Part shown: positions 44,395 through 52,646 of the stretch, piece by piece | Numbering within the stretch: the stretch's first letter is position 1 | Layout of the letters: the number at the start of each line of letters is the position of its first letter | Source: Velthaea sp965214335 | GTDB taxonomy: Bacteria > Vulcanimicrobiota > Vulcanimicrobiia > Vulcanimicrobiales > Vulcanimicrobiaceae | NCBI GenBank assembly: GCA_965214335.1 | Contig: CBDCBO010000019.1 | Coordinates: 1 to 64,000, forward strand | Direction: 5' to 3' | Length of the DNA stretch: 64,000 bases | Made by a program: the position numbers and the translations under genes | The notes under the pieces: generated by a model | The model's input: the letters and a program-made list of their open reading frames with translations, nothing else | Database searches by the model: none | Told to the model about the DNA's origin: nothing

Positions 44395-46025
44395 GAACGC
44401 GCGGCCCGCTCGAGGAGATACGGGCCGATCGCCAACGCGTCGACCGGCGCCGAACCAAAACACTCGAGCGCATCGCGCGGGCTATCGACCATCGGCCGCC
44501 CGGCGGTGTTGAGCGACGTATTCACCACGACCGGAACTCCGGTTTGGCGTCCGACTTCGTCGAGCATGCGCGCCACGAGCGGTTCGGCCAGCCGGTCGAC
44601 GGTTTGAACGCGCGCCGTTCCATCAACGTGCACGACCGCTTCGAGCCGGTCTTTCCAGTCGGCGTGCACGTCGTGCACGAACAGCATGTACGGCGACGGA
44701 AACGGTCCGTCGAACATACGCGCGGCATCCTCGACTAGGGTCATCGGTGCCACGGGCCGGAATTGTTCGCGGCCTTTCACATCGTTGAGCCGGCGCAACG
44801 TCGCGGCGTGACGTGGATTAGCGAAGAGCGAACGGTGACCGAGCGCCCGCGGGCCGAATTCGCTGCGGCCTTGAAACCACGCGACGATGCCGTCGCGCGC
44901 GATGATCCCGGCTGCGGCCGTTGCGATGTCGGGCGGACGACTGTACGGAACGCGCGCGGTATCGAGTTCGCGCCGAATATCGGCATCATTCCATTCGCGC
45001 CCGAGCGCCGCGGTTTCCATCGGCAGCACCGTATCACCGAACGCATGCGCGACGTGCAACGCCGCCCCGAGCGCCGTTCCGCTGTCCCCCGCCGCCGGTT
45101 GAACCCACACATGTTCGAATGGTCCGCGCTCGGCGACATACGTGTTGGCCACGACGTTGAGCGCGACTCCGCCGGCCAGCACCAACGCCGACGCACCGGT
45201 TTGCGCGTGCAACCACTGGGCTAATTCTAAAATAGTTTCTTGTAAGGCGACTTGCACGCTCGCAGCGAGATCCGCGTGCGCCGCGTCGAACGGCGCACCG
45301 GGAGCTCGCACCGGCGTGAAGCGCGTCAGGTCGATCGGCGGTGCGACGAAACCGCCGTCGCCGTCGTGACGCATCGACGTCCGGATATCGTCGAGCCAAC
45401 GCGGTGTACCGTACGACGCGAGCGCCATAACTTTGTACTCATCGGAACTGCGCATGAAGCCAACGTGCATCGTCAATTCTTCGTAGCGTAAGCCCAACGA
45501 GTGCGGCAAACCGACGCGGCGCAGCACCGAGAACCGGTCGTCGCGAAAAATGCCCGCCAAATAGGACGTCGTTTCGCCGCGGCCGTCCATCACGATAACC
45601 GCGCAATCCCGGTACGGACCACCTAAATAGGCCGATGCCGCATGCGCGACGTGGTGCGGCACGAAGCGAACCTTCGAGCGATCTAAACCAGGCAGTGCGG
45701 CCGCTAAAAATCCCGGCGCGCGCCGGACGAAATAGGTCCGCAGTCCTTCGTATTCGTTGGCGCCGAGGTCGGCACCATCGGGCGACGCCAGATCGGGGTC
45801 GTATGAGTACGCAACATAATCTAATTGCGCGGGCGTGATGTCGGCGTACGCCAAGCACCAGCGGGCGGCTTCTTCCGGTAATTCCCAGGTTGAGAACGGA
45901 ACGCACAGTTTACCGTGCTTGCGGCGGGAGAAGCGTTCTTCTTCCGCCGCCGCAACGATCCGGCCATCAACGACGAGCGCCGCCGCCGGATCATGGAAAA
46001 CTGCGTTGATTCCCAACACGTTCAT
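44391..46025 (-). CDS. Carbamoyltransferase, NodU/CmcH family
   Basis: Enzyme that transfers a carbamoyl group from carbamoyl phosphate to a sugar or natural-product hydroxyl (544 residues). The N-terminal domain has MNVLGINAVFHDPAAAL and EEERFSRRKH; the metal-binding HHVAHAASAY and MDGRGETTS are intact. The C-terminal domain has WFQGRSEFGPRALGHRSLFANPR and VNTSLNTAGRPMVDSPRDALECF. ATG 46025 gives the exact family N-terminus. It is first in the minus-strand operon, so the glycan made by the downstream transferases is probably carbamoylated. The exact acceptor is unknown. Confidence 0.93.
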   Translation of the reverse strand: MNVLGINAVFHDPAAALVVDGRIVAAAEEERFSRRKHGKLCVPFSTWELPEEAARWCLAYADITPAQLDYVAYSYDPDLASPDGADLGANEYEGLRTYFVRRAPGFLAAALPGLDRSKVRFVPHHVAHAASAYLGGPYRDCAVIVMDGRGETTSYLAGIFRDDRFSVLRRVGLPHSLGLRYEELTMHVGFMRSSDEYKVMALASYGTPRWLDDIRTSMRHDGDGGFVAPPIDLTRFTPVRAPGAPFDAAHADLAASVQVALQETILELAQWLHAQTGASALVLAGGVALNVVANTYVAERGPFEHVWVQPAAGDSGTALGAALHVAHAFGDTVLPMETAALGREWNDADIRRELDTARVPYSRPPDIATAAAGIIARDGIVAWFQGRSEFGPRALGHRSLFANPRHAATLRRLNDVKGREQFRPVAPMTLVEDAARMFDGPFPSPYMLFVHDVHADWKDRLEAVVHVDGTARVQTVDRLAEPLVARMLDEVGRQTGVPVVVNTSLNTAGRPMVDSPRDALECFGSAPVDALAIGPYLLERAARS

Positions 46026-46179
46026 TTGACTAGCAGTTCCCCTAAGCATAAAAGGGGAAACCACCTTAGCCGGACTTCGCTCAAGCGCATGTGCCGCTGA
46101 GCTTTAACGCTTTTCGATGGCAAGCCTGCGCCGCCCAGCGGGCCGAGCGGTACGCCTAACCGTGCCGCAGCAACGGCGA

Positions 46180-46359
46180 TTACACACCAGACCTCGGTTG
46201 CCACTCGATCCGAACCGCGGCAATTGCGGCGTCGAGAACCTGGCTCGCGCGGAGCGCGCAATTGCATCCGCGTTCCAAGCAGCCACTGCGGCGATCGTAC
46301 TGATCGGCATGCTGGGGAATCGAGTGGCCACACGTGCATACGACGAGCGAGTCCATCAT
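46180..46359 (-). CDS. Small Cys-rich protein, putative zinc-binding
   Basis: A protein of 59 residues starting at ATG 46359 (or 46356), with GAGGAG eight nt upstream, a strong start signal. It has a compact Cys/His set: VCTCGHSIPQHADQY, then GCLERGCNCAL, suggesting one zinc site or a small treble-clef/ribbon. The C-terminal part is helical (ASQVLDAAIAAV). Not a family I can name; short CxCGH proteins of this sort occur widely. It lies between the glycan operon and the DHA2 exporter. Confidence 0.65.
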   Translation of the reverse strand: MMDSLVVCTCGHSIPQHADQYDRRSGCLERGCNCALRASQVLDAAIAAVRIEWQPRSGV

Positions 46360-46367
46360 CGGCTTTA

Positions 46368-46373
46368 CTCCTC
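46368..46373 (-). promoter_or_regulatory. Ribosome-binding site supporting the small Cys-rich gene
   Basis: GAGGAG on the minus strand, eight nt before ATG 46359. It is the main reason to accept this 59-codon gene. Confidence 0.7.
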
Positions 46374-46618
46374 TGGCAACGAATGAGACCGAATGATATA
46401 CCGAACGTCGCCGCTTAGCACCTGAGCCTTTCGGCAGTGTTTGAACGGTTTTAACCGCTCGCCGCCACGCGGCATACGAACCGTTCCGGGCCGGGTTATA
46501 GACGGCGAGCGGGTAGCCGACGACCGAATCGGTACTCGTCGACTTCGCTGCCGCGCGGTTGATTACGCAAAGGCAGTCGAAGCGCTCTCGTGAGCCGGGG
46601 TGCTTCAAGGAGAAACGT

Positions 46619-48199
46619 GTGGCCGTAACATTACCGCGCACGGACGCGGCGCGCGAACCGACGCCGCCGGCACGTCCGGAGCGCAGCGTGGTCGAACAGG
46701 GACCGGCGCTCGTCATCATCACCATCGGCATCATGCTCGCAACGCTCATGCAGACGCTCGACACGACGATCGTCAACGTCGCGTTGCCCGTCATTCAAGG
46801 CAATCTCGGGGCTACGATCGACGAAGGCGCCTGGGTCGTGACGGGATACATCGTGTCGGCGGTCGTCGTCATCCCGCTCACGCCGTGGCTGCAGCAACGC
46901 TTCGGCCGGCGGCAATATTATTCAACCGCGATCATCGGCTTCACGGTCGCGTCGGTGTTTTGCGGTCTATCGGAATCGATAACCTCACTCATCTTTTGGC
47001 GGGTGGTTCAGGGACTCTTCGGCGGTGGTCTGGTCGCGACGGCGCAAGCCGCATTGCGCGATACATTTCCGCCCGAACGACTCGGCGCCAGTCAAGCCCT
47101 TTTCGCCATGGGCGCCATCGTCGGTCCGTCGGTCGGTCCGACGCTGGGCGGCTGGCTGACCGACAACGTCTCGTGGAATTACGTGTTCTTCATCAACGTC
47201 GTGCCGGGCGTCGTCGCGGCGGTCATCGTGCTGACGCGTATGAAGAATCCGACCGAACCACGGGCGCTGCCGCTCGACTATGTCGGCCTGGGTCTGTTAG
47301 CGCTGGGCTTGGCATCGCTTCAATATATTTTAGATGAAGGGCAACGCAACGACTGGTGGAGCGATCCGTTCATCACCCTCTTCGGCGTCCTGGCGGCGCT
47401 CGGCATCGTGGCCTTCGTCATTTGGGAAATGTGGGGCACCAAACGCCCGATCGTCGATCTGCGTGCGTTTCGCTATCGCGCCGTCGTGGCCGGCACCTCG
47501 CTCGGGTTCGCCATCGGCAGCGTCCTGTATGGCGCGACGGTTATTCTGCCCCAATACGTGCAAAGTTTGTTAGGCTTCACGGCTACGCTCAGCGGCGAAT
47601 TAATATTCGTGCGCGCGATTTTCATCGCCGCGCTCACGCCGTTTATCGCCCGCTACGCGGGCGCCGGCACGATCGACGCGCGCATTCTGTTATTCGTTGG
47701 CTTTGCGCTCATCGGCAGTGCCCAAATTTGGCTCGGCTTGATCACCACGACCACAACGACGTTCGGGGCGCTCGTGCCGCCGGCGGTCATGAGCGGCATC
47801 GGACTCGCCTTCGTGTTCACGCCGTTATCGATCGCGGTACTGAGCGCGCTGCCGATGCCGATCGTTCCGAAAGCGGCGGCGTTCAACAGCCTTGCGCTCC
47901 AATTGGGCGGCTCGTTTTCAACCGCCGCGCTCGTCACGCTGCTGGCTCGGCGAAATAGCTTTCACCAAGAAATTCTGGCCGGAAATTTTACCGCGTCAAG
48001 CGTGCCGTTGCAGCAGCTTTTAACGAATCATGCCAGCCTCACGGGCTTATATGGCGTGGTCGTTGCCCAGGCGGGTGCCATGTCATACGCGGACGCCCAG
48101 CTGGCACTGGGCGCGCTCGCATTCGTGCTCATGCCGCTGATCCTCATTTTACCCAAGCGTCCAAAGAACGCAGCGCATGTGGAGATCCCGGCCGAATAG
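46619..48199 (+). CDS. DHA2 (EmrB/QacA) family multidrug exporter
   Basis: A 14-helix MFS drug:H+ antiporter (526 residues). Family motifs: LMQTLDTTIVNVALPVIQGNLG in helix 1, WVVTGYIVSAVVVIPLTPWL, RRVVQG-type FWRVVQGLFGGGLVATAQ in helix 4, and GPSVGPTLGGWLTDNVSWNYVFFINV in helix 5. GTG 46619 follows AAGGAGA at normal spacing. No adjacent membrane-fusion (EmrA) gene or regulator is seen, so its outer-membrane partner, if any, lies elsewhere. The substrate is unknown. Confidence 0.9.
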   Translation: MAVTLPRTDAAREPTPPARPERSVVEQGPALVIITIGIMLATLMQTLDTTIVNVALPVIQGNLGATIDEGAWVVTGYIVSAVVVIPLTPWLQQRFGRRQYYSTAIIGFTVASVFCGLSESITSLIFWRVVQGLFGGGLVATAQAALRDTFPPERLGASQALFAMGAIVGPSVGPTLGGWLTDNVSWNYVFFINVVPGVVAAVIVLTRMKNPTEPRALPLDYVGLGLLALGLASLQYILDEGQRNDWWSDPFITLFGVLAALGIVAFVIWEMWGTKRPIVDLRAFRYRAVVAGTSLGFAIGSVLYGATVILPQYVQSLLGFTATLSGELIFVRAIFIAALTPFIARYAGAGTIDARILLFVGFALIGSAQIWLGLITTTTTTFGALVPPAVMSGIGLAFVFTPLSIAVLSALPMPIVPKAAAFNSLALQLGGSFSTAALVTLLARRNSFHQEILAGNFTASSVPLQQLLTNHASLTGLYGVVVAQAGAMSYADAQLALGALAFVLMPLILILPKRPKNAAHVEIPAE

Positions 48200-48212
48200 G
48201 CTACGCGCGGCG

Positions 48213-48473
48213 TTAAACGACCGCCGAAGCCCCGAATTTTTTCTCGAGATACGGGATGATATCGTCGTCGTCGTCTAAGACGACATCGCCATCGACGAGC
48301 ACCGGAATACTCGTCTGGCCGGAAACGCGTTTCACTTCGTCGCGCTCATCGTGCGAGTGCGGAACATTGACGTTTTTATAGTCGAGCAGCAGATCCGTAA
48401 GCTTTTTACGAACCCGCGCGCAGTAGGGACACCATTCTGCTTGATAAAGGACGATCTCGGTCGGCTTGCCCAC
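48213..48473 (-). CDS. Glutaredoxin-like protein
   Basis: Thioredoxin-fold redox protein (86 residues, GTG start 48473, with AAGGAGA nine nt upstream). The active site is WCPYC at the end of the first strand, TSIPVLV contains the cis-Pro, and the C-terminal helix is DIIPYLEKKFG. It reduces disulfides or may carry an Fe-S cluster in the cytoplasm. It ends convergently with the DHA2 exporter gene. Confidence 0.85.
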   Translation of the reverse strand: MGKPTEIVLYQAEWCPYCARVRKKLTDLLLDYKNVNVPHSHDERDEVKRVSGQTSIPVLVDGDVVLDDDDDIIPYLEKKFGASAVV

Positions 48474-48570
48474 GGTTGTACATCTCCTTCGATGGTCGAA
48501 TCGTAGAAATGCCGGGCGCCGAAAAAGGTTGCGTCGATGCCGCCCGGGCAACTCACGACGATCAAGCGCG

Positions 48571-49428
48571 ATGCACGATTTAGACGTTTCGCCGTCCCGG
48601 TTTCGTGCAGCGATCGGACTTTCGATCGCCATTCACCTGTGCGCGTTCGCGCTACTGGCCGTAACGGTGCGGCAGCCGGCCGATTCGGTCGACGCGAGTT
48701 GGCGCGAGCAACAACTCTTCGCCGTAACGACGATCGTCAAGCGACCGATTGCCTCGCGAAAACGCCGGCCAATGGCGGCGCCTGCCGTCCGGGCCGAGCG
48801 GCCCCGCATCGCGGCGGCGCCGGCCGCAGCACGGCTTGCGCCTCCGACGCACCTGCGGCCGGTCGCACCGCGAGCGGCACCGGCGCCCGGCCGCCTCACC
48901 CTCGCACACTCGGCCGCTTCCGGTGCCGCCCTCCATCGGCATCCGGGGGTCCGCTCGCAGCGCGAAGCATCCCGCTGGGCGGCCGGCGCGGTGCCCGCCG
49001 ACAGCTTCGGGACACCCGCGCCGACGAGCTTGGCAGCGACCGCTTCCGCGCCGCAACCGGCGAGTGAAACCCCGCCCATGCTCACGCCGACGCCGATGCC
49101 GACGCCGACGCCGACGGTAGCACCGACGCCCCGGCCGGCCGTGGCGCAGCTACAAAATTTCGGCGGACTCTTCTCCCAAAACTATCCGCCGGCACTAACG
49201 TCATCAGGCGTCGTCGCCGACGTTCGCGCCCGCTTGGCGGGGCACGGGCGCATTGCGGTCGATATCGACGAACAAGGCCGCGCGACGGCGGTCCGATTCC
49301 CCGGCGCGAACACAGCGGTTCTCACGACCGCCATGCAAGACGTGCGGGCCGCGCTCTTACAGCTCTCGTACGTGCCCGCCGATTGTAACGGCCTGCACTG
49401 CGAGGGCACGCTCGAGATTGTCTACTAG
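48571..49428 (+). CDS. TonB-like protein
   Basis: A protein of 285 residues with TonB architecture: a short cytoplasmic start, one membrane helix (about residues 14-33), a long Ala/Pro-rich periplasmic region with a PTPMPTPTPT run near residues 172-186, and a small C-terminal domain (residues about 210-285, GRIAVDIDEQGRATAVRFPG, then LLQLSYVPADC). Such proteins transduce proton-motive force to outer-membrane receptors. No exbB/exbD or receptor is adjacent. The C-terminal domain ends with two Cys (ADCNGLHCEG) that could form a disulfide. The TonB call rests on layout more than on motif identity. Confidence 0.68.
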   Translation: MHDLDVSPSRFRAAIGLSIAIHLCAFALLAVTVRQPADSVDASWREQQLFAVTTIVKRPIASRKRRPMAAPAVRAERPRIAAAPAAARLAPPTHLRPVAPRAAPAPGRLTLAHSAASGAALHRHPGVRSQREASRWAAGAVPADSFGTPAPTSLAATASAPQPASETPPMLTPTPMPTPTPTVAPTPRPAVAQLQNFGGLFSQNYPPALTSSGVVADVRARLAGHGRIAVDIDEQGRATAVRFPGANTAVLTTAMQDVRAALLQLSYVPADCNGLHCEGTLEIVY

Positions 49429-49435
49429 ATCGAGG

Positions 49436-51490
49436 CTACGTCGCGGCCTTGGTCATCGGCAGCCCGAGCATCGTGTCGATCGTCTGCGCTTGCACGGGTT
49501 TGCTGAAGTAATAGCCTTGCACGATCGTGCAGCCCAGCTCGCGCAGCTTCGCTAACTGTTCGGGCGTTTCAACTCCTTCGACCACACACTCGAGCGCTAA
49601 TTTTCGCGTCAGCGTAAGGACCGCCGTCGCAATTGCTTGGTCGAAGGCATCCGACACGATGTCGATCACGAACGCGCGGTCGATTTTGAGCGTATCGACG
49701 GGCAAGTATTTTAAATACGAGAGCGAGCTATATCCGGTGCCGAAATCGTCGATGGCCAACCGGACCCCCAGCGTCTTGAGCCGGGCCAACGTTTCCATCA
49801 TTTGTGCAAACCCCTCGACCATGATGCTTTCCGTCACCTCGAGTTCGAGCCGGCGGGGCGCCAACCCGAATTCGCTCACCAGGGCCGTTACCAGATCGAC
49901 GAAATCGGGCCGTTGAAATTGGACCGTCGAGACATTGACGCAGACCCGCACGTCGAAACCCGCATCGGCCCAGCGCCGCGCCTGCCGGCACGCCGTTCGC
50001 AGCACCCACGACCCGAGCGGGACGATCAAACCGGTGCGATCCGCCAGCGGAATAAATTCGACCGGCGACACGACGCCCCGCGTTGGATGATTCCAGCGAA
50101 CGAGCGCTTCGGTCGCGACGATGCGGTCCGTTTCGATATCAACGAGCGGCTGATATAACAGCGTAAACTCATCGTTTTCGAGCGCTGCGCGCAACTCGTT
50201 CTGTTCAGCGGAGTTGCGTAGGGCATCGCTGGCAATCTGGCCGGAGAAGAAGCGCAGGCCGTTGTGACCGTCAGCCCTTGCAGCGTGCAAGGCCGTCTCG
50301 GCAGCCCGCAGTAACAACGTCGGATCGGTGCCGTCGTAGGGCGCGAGGCTCACACCAATACGCAACGTGAGGTAATACGGACGATCGGCGACCACGATCG
50401 GATCGGCGATCGCGGCCATGAGCCGGCGCGCCGTCGCAGCCACGCTTTGCCGCGCATCGACATCGGTCAGCAATACGGCGAAATAATCGCCGATCAACCG
50501 CGCGATGGTATCACCGCCACGCACGCACTCACCCAAGCGCAAGCTTACCGCGCGCAAAACCGCATCGCCGGCCGGATAGCCGTCCGTGTCATTGATCGTC
50601 CGAAACCCATTGATGTTGACGAGCAGCAACGCGGCGATACGGCTGTTTTGTTCCGCCTCGCGAATCGCGTCGGCGACCCGCAACAGCAGCAGCGCGCGAT
50701 TCGGCAAGCCGGTGAGCAGGTCGACATGCGCGGCGCGCCACGCTTCAAGCTCGACCGTGCGTTGTTCGCTGATATCGATGATCGTGGCATGGCTTGGACG
50801 GCCGTGGTCGGGATCGAAGTACCCGTGCTCCTGATAGATGCGCCGGTCCGGCCTGTCGCCGCGACCGCGATATTCAACCGCATACGAAGTACGTTCGCGC
50901 TCGGCAGCCTCAACGACGGCTCGCACGGTCGCGAAATCATCGGGATGCACGCGTTGGGCCAAAGCCTGCCGATAGTCGGCGTCCAGCGGCCCGATCAGCG
51001 GACGCGCGAGTTCTTTGGTGTCGAACGCGGCGGGAAGTATTGCTCCGTGAAATTGCAGCGGGAATGCGCTCGGACCGCTCGGCTCCGGCGATTGCGCTTG
51101 GGTGGCGCGTGCCATCGATTCACCACGCACCAAAATATTGATGTCTTCGTGCCCGGCTTTGCGCAGCAGCGTGATCGAAACATCGTGCCGGCCCCAACGA
51201 AAGGCAAACGAAAACTCGAAGTGCTCGACGCCCGAATCGTGCTGCGCGGCGAAAGCATCGAAGCGGCCGCGGAAGGTTTGCACGTTCGTACAAGGGGCAA
51301 CATCGTTGAAAAAGCTGAGTCCGACGGTCTGTACCGCCTCGCGCCTGGCCAGCGCCGCTTGTTCGCGGTTGAAGCGCAACACCGTTCCGCAGCGGTCCAG
51401 AGTAATGACCCCGAAGGGCAGCTCGTCCAAAACTTCCCGGCTCAACTCGAAGACGTTGAGGTCTTTTGTGCTCGTTGCGGCCGGCTCCAT
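49436..51490 (-). CDS. PYP-like PAS / PAS / degenerate GGDEF / EAL c-di-GMP protein
   Basis: A regulatory protein of 684 residues without membrane segments. Residues about 20-125 closely resemble photoactive yellow protein: LPFGVITLD, FFNDVAPCT and FRGRFDAF align without gaps. PYP Cys69 corresponds to Cys67 and Arg52 to Arg50, but Tyr42 is Phe40 and Glu46 is Gln44. Residues about 145-245 form a second PAS domain. Residues about 255-425 are a GGDEF domain whose signature is IGDYF, so it is probably not a cyclase. Residues about 430-680 are an EAL domain with EALVRW, VNVS, EVTES, IDDFGTGYSSL, LKIDR, VEGVE and QGYYFSKP, so it is probably an active c-di-GMP phosphodiesterase. Confidence 0.9.
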   Translation of the reverse strand: MEPAATSTKDLNVFELSREVLDELPFGVITLDRCGTVLRFNREQAALARREAVQTVGLSFFNDVAPCTNVQTFRGRFDAFAAQHDSGVEHFEFSFAFRWGRHDVSITLLRKAGHEDINILVRGESMARATQAQSPEPSGPSAFPLQFHGAILPAAFDTKELARPLIGPLDADYRQALAQRVHPDDFATVRAVVEAAERERTSYAVEYRGRGDRPDRRIYQEHGYFDPDHGRPSHATIIDISEQRTVELEAWRAAHVDLLTGLPNRALLLLRVADAIREAEQNSRIAALLLVNINGFRTINDTDGYPAGDAVLRAVSLRLGECVRGGDTIARLIGDYFAVLLTDVDARQSVAATARRLMAAIADPIVVADRPYYLTLRIGVSLAPYDGTDPTLLLRAAETALHAARADGHNGLRFFSGQIASDALRNSAEQNELRAALENDEFTLLYQPLVDIETDRIVATEALVRWNHPTRGVVSPVEFIPLADRTGLIVPLGSWVLRTACRQARRWADAGFDVRVCVNVSTVQFQRPDFVDLVTALVSEFGLAPRRLELEVTESIMVEGFAQMMETLARLKTLGVRLAIDDFGTGYSSLSYLKYLPVDTLKIDRAFVIDIVSDAFDQAIATAVLTLTRKLALECVVEGVETPEQLAKLRELGCTIVQGYYFSKPVQAQTIDTMLGLPMTKAAT

Positions 51491-51581
51491 CGCGTGCTCC
51501 TTACCGCGGCCACATACGAGGCGGTACCGCTAACGGTGTATCGGCGTTTGCGGTGCGGATCGTAGCATGCGAGCGCGTGCG

Positions 51582-52568
51582 TTAAGCGCGCTCGATCTCG
51601 AAGGCCAGGCCGAGTTCGCCGGCCAGCTGCTCCAAGCCGTCCCAAACGTCGATGTGCACCGGCACGCCGGTCGCTAGGTGGGCCAGCGTTTTTTCGTGCT
51701 CGATCTCGCCCGCCACATAGATGCGCTGCTGTCCCGGCGCGCGGGCCGAGTCTTTGAATCCGCGCAATTCCAGATCCATGTCGCGCTTGAAATCCGCACT
51801 ATCGCAAAATCCATCGACCCGGAACGCGGCAAACCAGTGCGAGATCGCGCCGGGAACCGGGTCGTCGCTCACGAGCGGCATTGCGGCCCCGAACGTGCCG
51901 CCCGACAACACGCCGCAGAAGATGTCGGCCAGCAAACCAAGGCCATAGCCTTTGTGACCGCCGCTATCGACGCCCAAGCCGCCGAGGGGCGAGAACGTGG
52001 TTGGCGCCGTCGTCGCGAAATCGAGTACGAACGCCGGCTCGCTGCCGGTCGGTACCGCATACGCGAATGGATTACCGCCCAGCATCAGATCGCGCCCATA
52101 CGTCGGTGCGGTCGAGCGCACCGCGTTGGTTGACGCGATGCCGACGAGGTCGTGTTCGAGCCCCAGCATCGCGTAGTAGCCGGCGATGCCGAAATGGTTG
52201 GAATTGCGGACGGCACCGAAGGCCGCGCCGTGCTCGCGCGCCTTGGCGATGATGTGCTCCATCGTGCGTTGCGCGACCACCGGCCCCAGGCCGTTACCGG
52301 CATCGACGACGAGCGACGTGCCGGTCTCGCGGATGATTTCGACCTTGGGCCGCGCTGCGATGTGTCCCTGACGTAGGCGGCTTACATAATACGGTTCTAG
52401 GCATGCGACGCCATGCGACTCGATGCCGCGCACATCGGCGGCGACGAGCACATCAGCGACGATCGCCGCGTCGGCCGGATCGACATCGAGTTGGGCTAAG
52501 ACCGACTGCACGAAGCGTTTGAGCGTTTCGGCGCCTGACAGACGGTATTCCGTAGCAGCGGTAGCCAT
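51582..52568 (-). CDS. Ldh family (malate/L-lactate dehydrogenase type 2) oxidoreductase
   Basis: NAD(P)-dependent 2-hydroxyacid dehydrogenase of the YlbC/AllD/ComC fold (328 residues). Visible motifs are VRGIESHGVACLEPYY, RNSNHFGIAGYYA and GGHKGYGLGLLADIFCGVLSG. Compared with typical members, a segment of roughly 35-40 residues between VLDFATT and SPLGG is missing. ATG 52568 has GGAGG seven nt upstream. It is divergent from a GlcD-type oxidase, and both may act on 2-hydroxyacids. Substrate (malate, lactate, ureidoglycolate, sulfolactate and others) cannot be fixed. Confidence 0.85.
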   Translation of the reverse strand: MATAATEYRLSGAETLKRFVQSVLAQLDVDPADAAIVADVLVAADVRGIESHGVACLEPYYVSRLRQGHIAARPKVEIIRETGTSLVVDAGNGLGPVVAQRTMEHIIAKAREHGAAFGAVRNSNHFGIAGYYAMLGLEHDLVGIASTNAVRSTAPTYGRDLMLGGNPFAYAVPTGSEPAFVLDFATTAPTTFSPLGGLGVDSGGHKGYGLGLLADIFCGVLSGGTFGAAMPLVSDDPVPGAISHWFAAFRVDGFCDSADFKRDMDLELRGFKDSARAPGQQRIYVAGEIEHEKTLAHLATGVPVHIDVWDGLEQLAGELGLAFEIERA

Positions 52569-52646
52569 GCGAGATCCTCCGGGAAGCGCGATGTATCTGC
52601 GGTGAACGAACGATAATCGGTCCAACGGCAACGAAGGGTGGCCGGC

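Noticed and set aside
46022..46339. 105-codon minus-strand frame between the carbamoyltransferase and the small Cys-rich gene
   Set aside because: Overlaps the better supported Cys-rich gene in another frame and shows no family features.
49075..49135. GC-rich CCGACGCCG-type short repeat as a possible phase-variable microsatellite
   Set aside because: It is imperfect, its units are multiples of three, and it simply encodes the Pro/Thr linker of the TonB-like protein.
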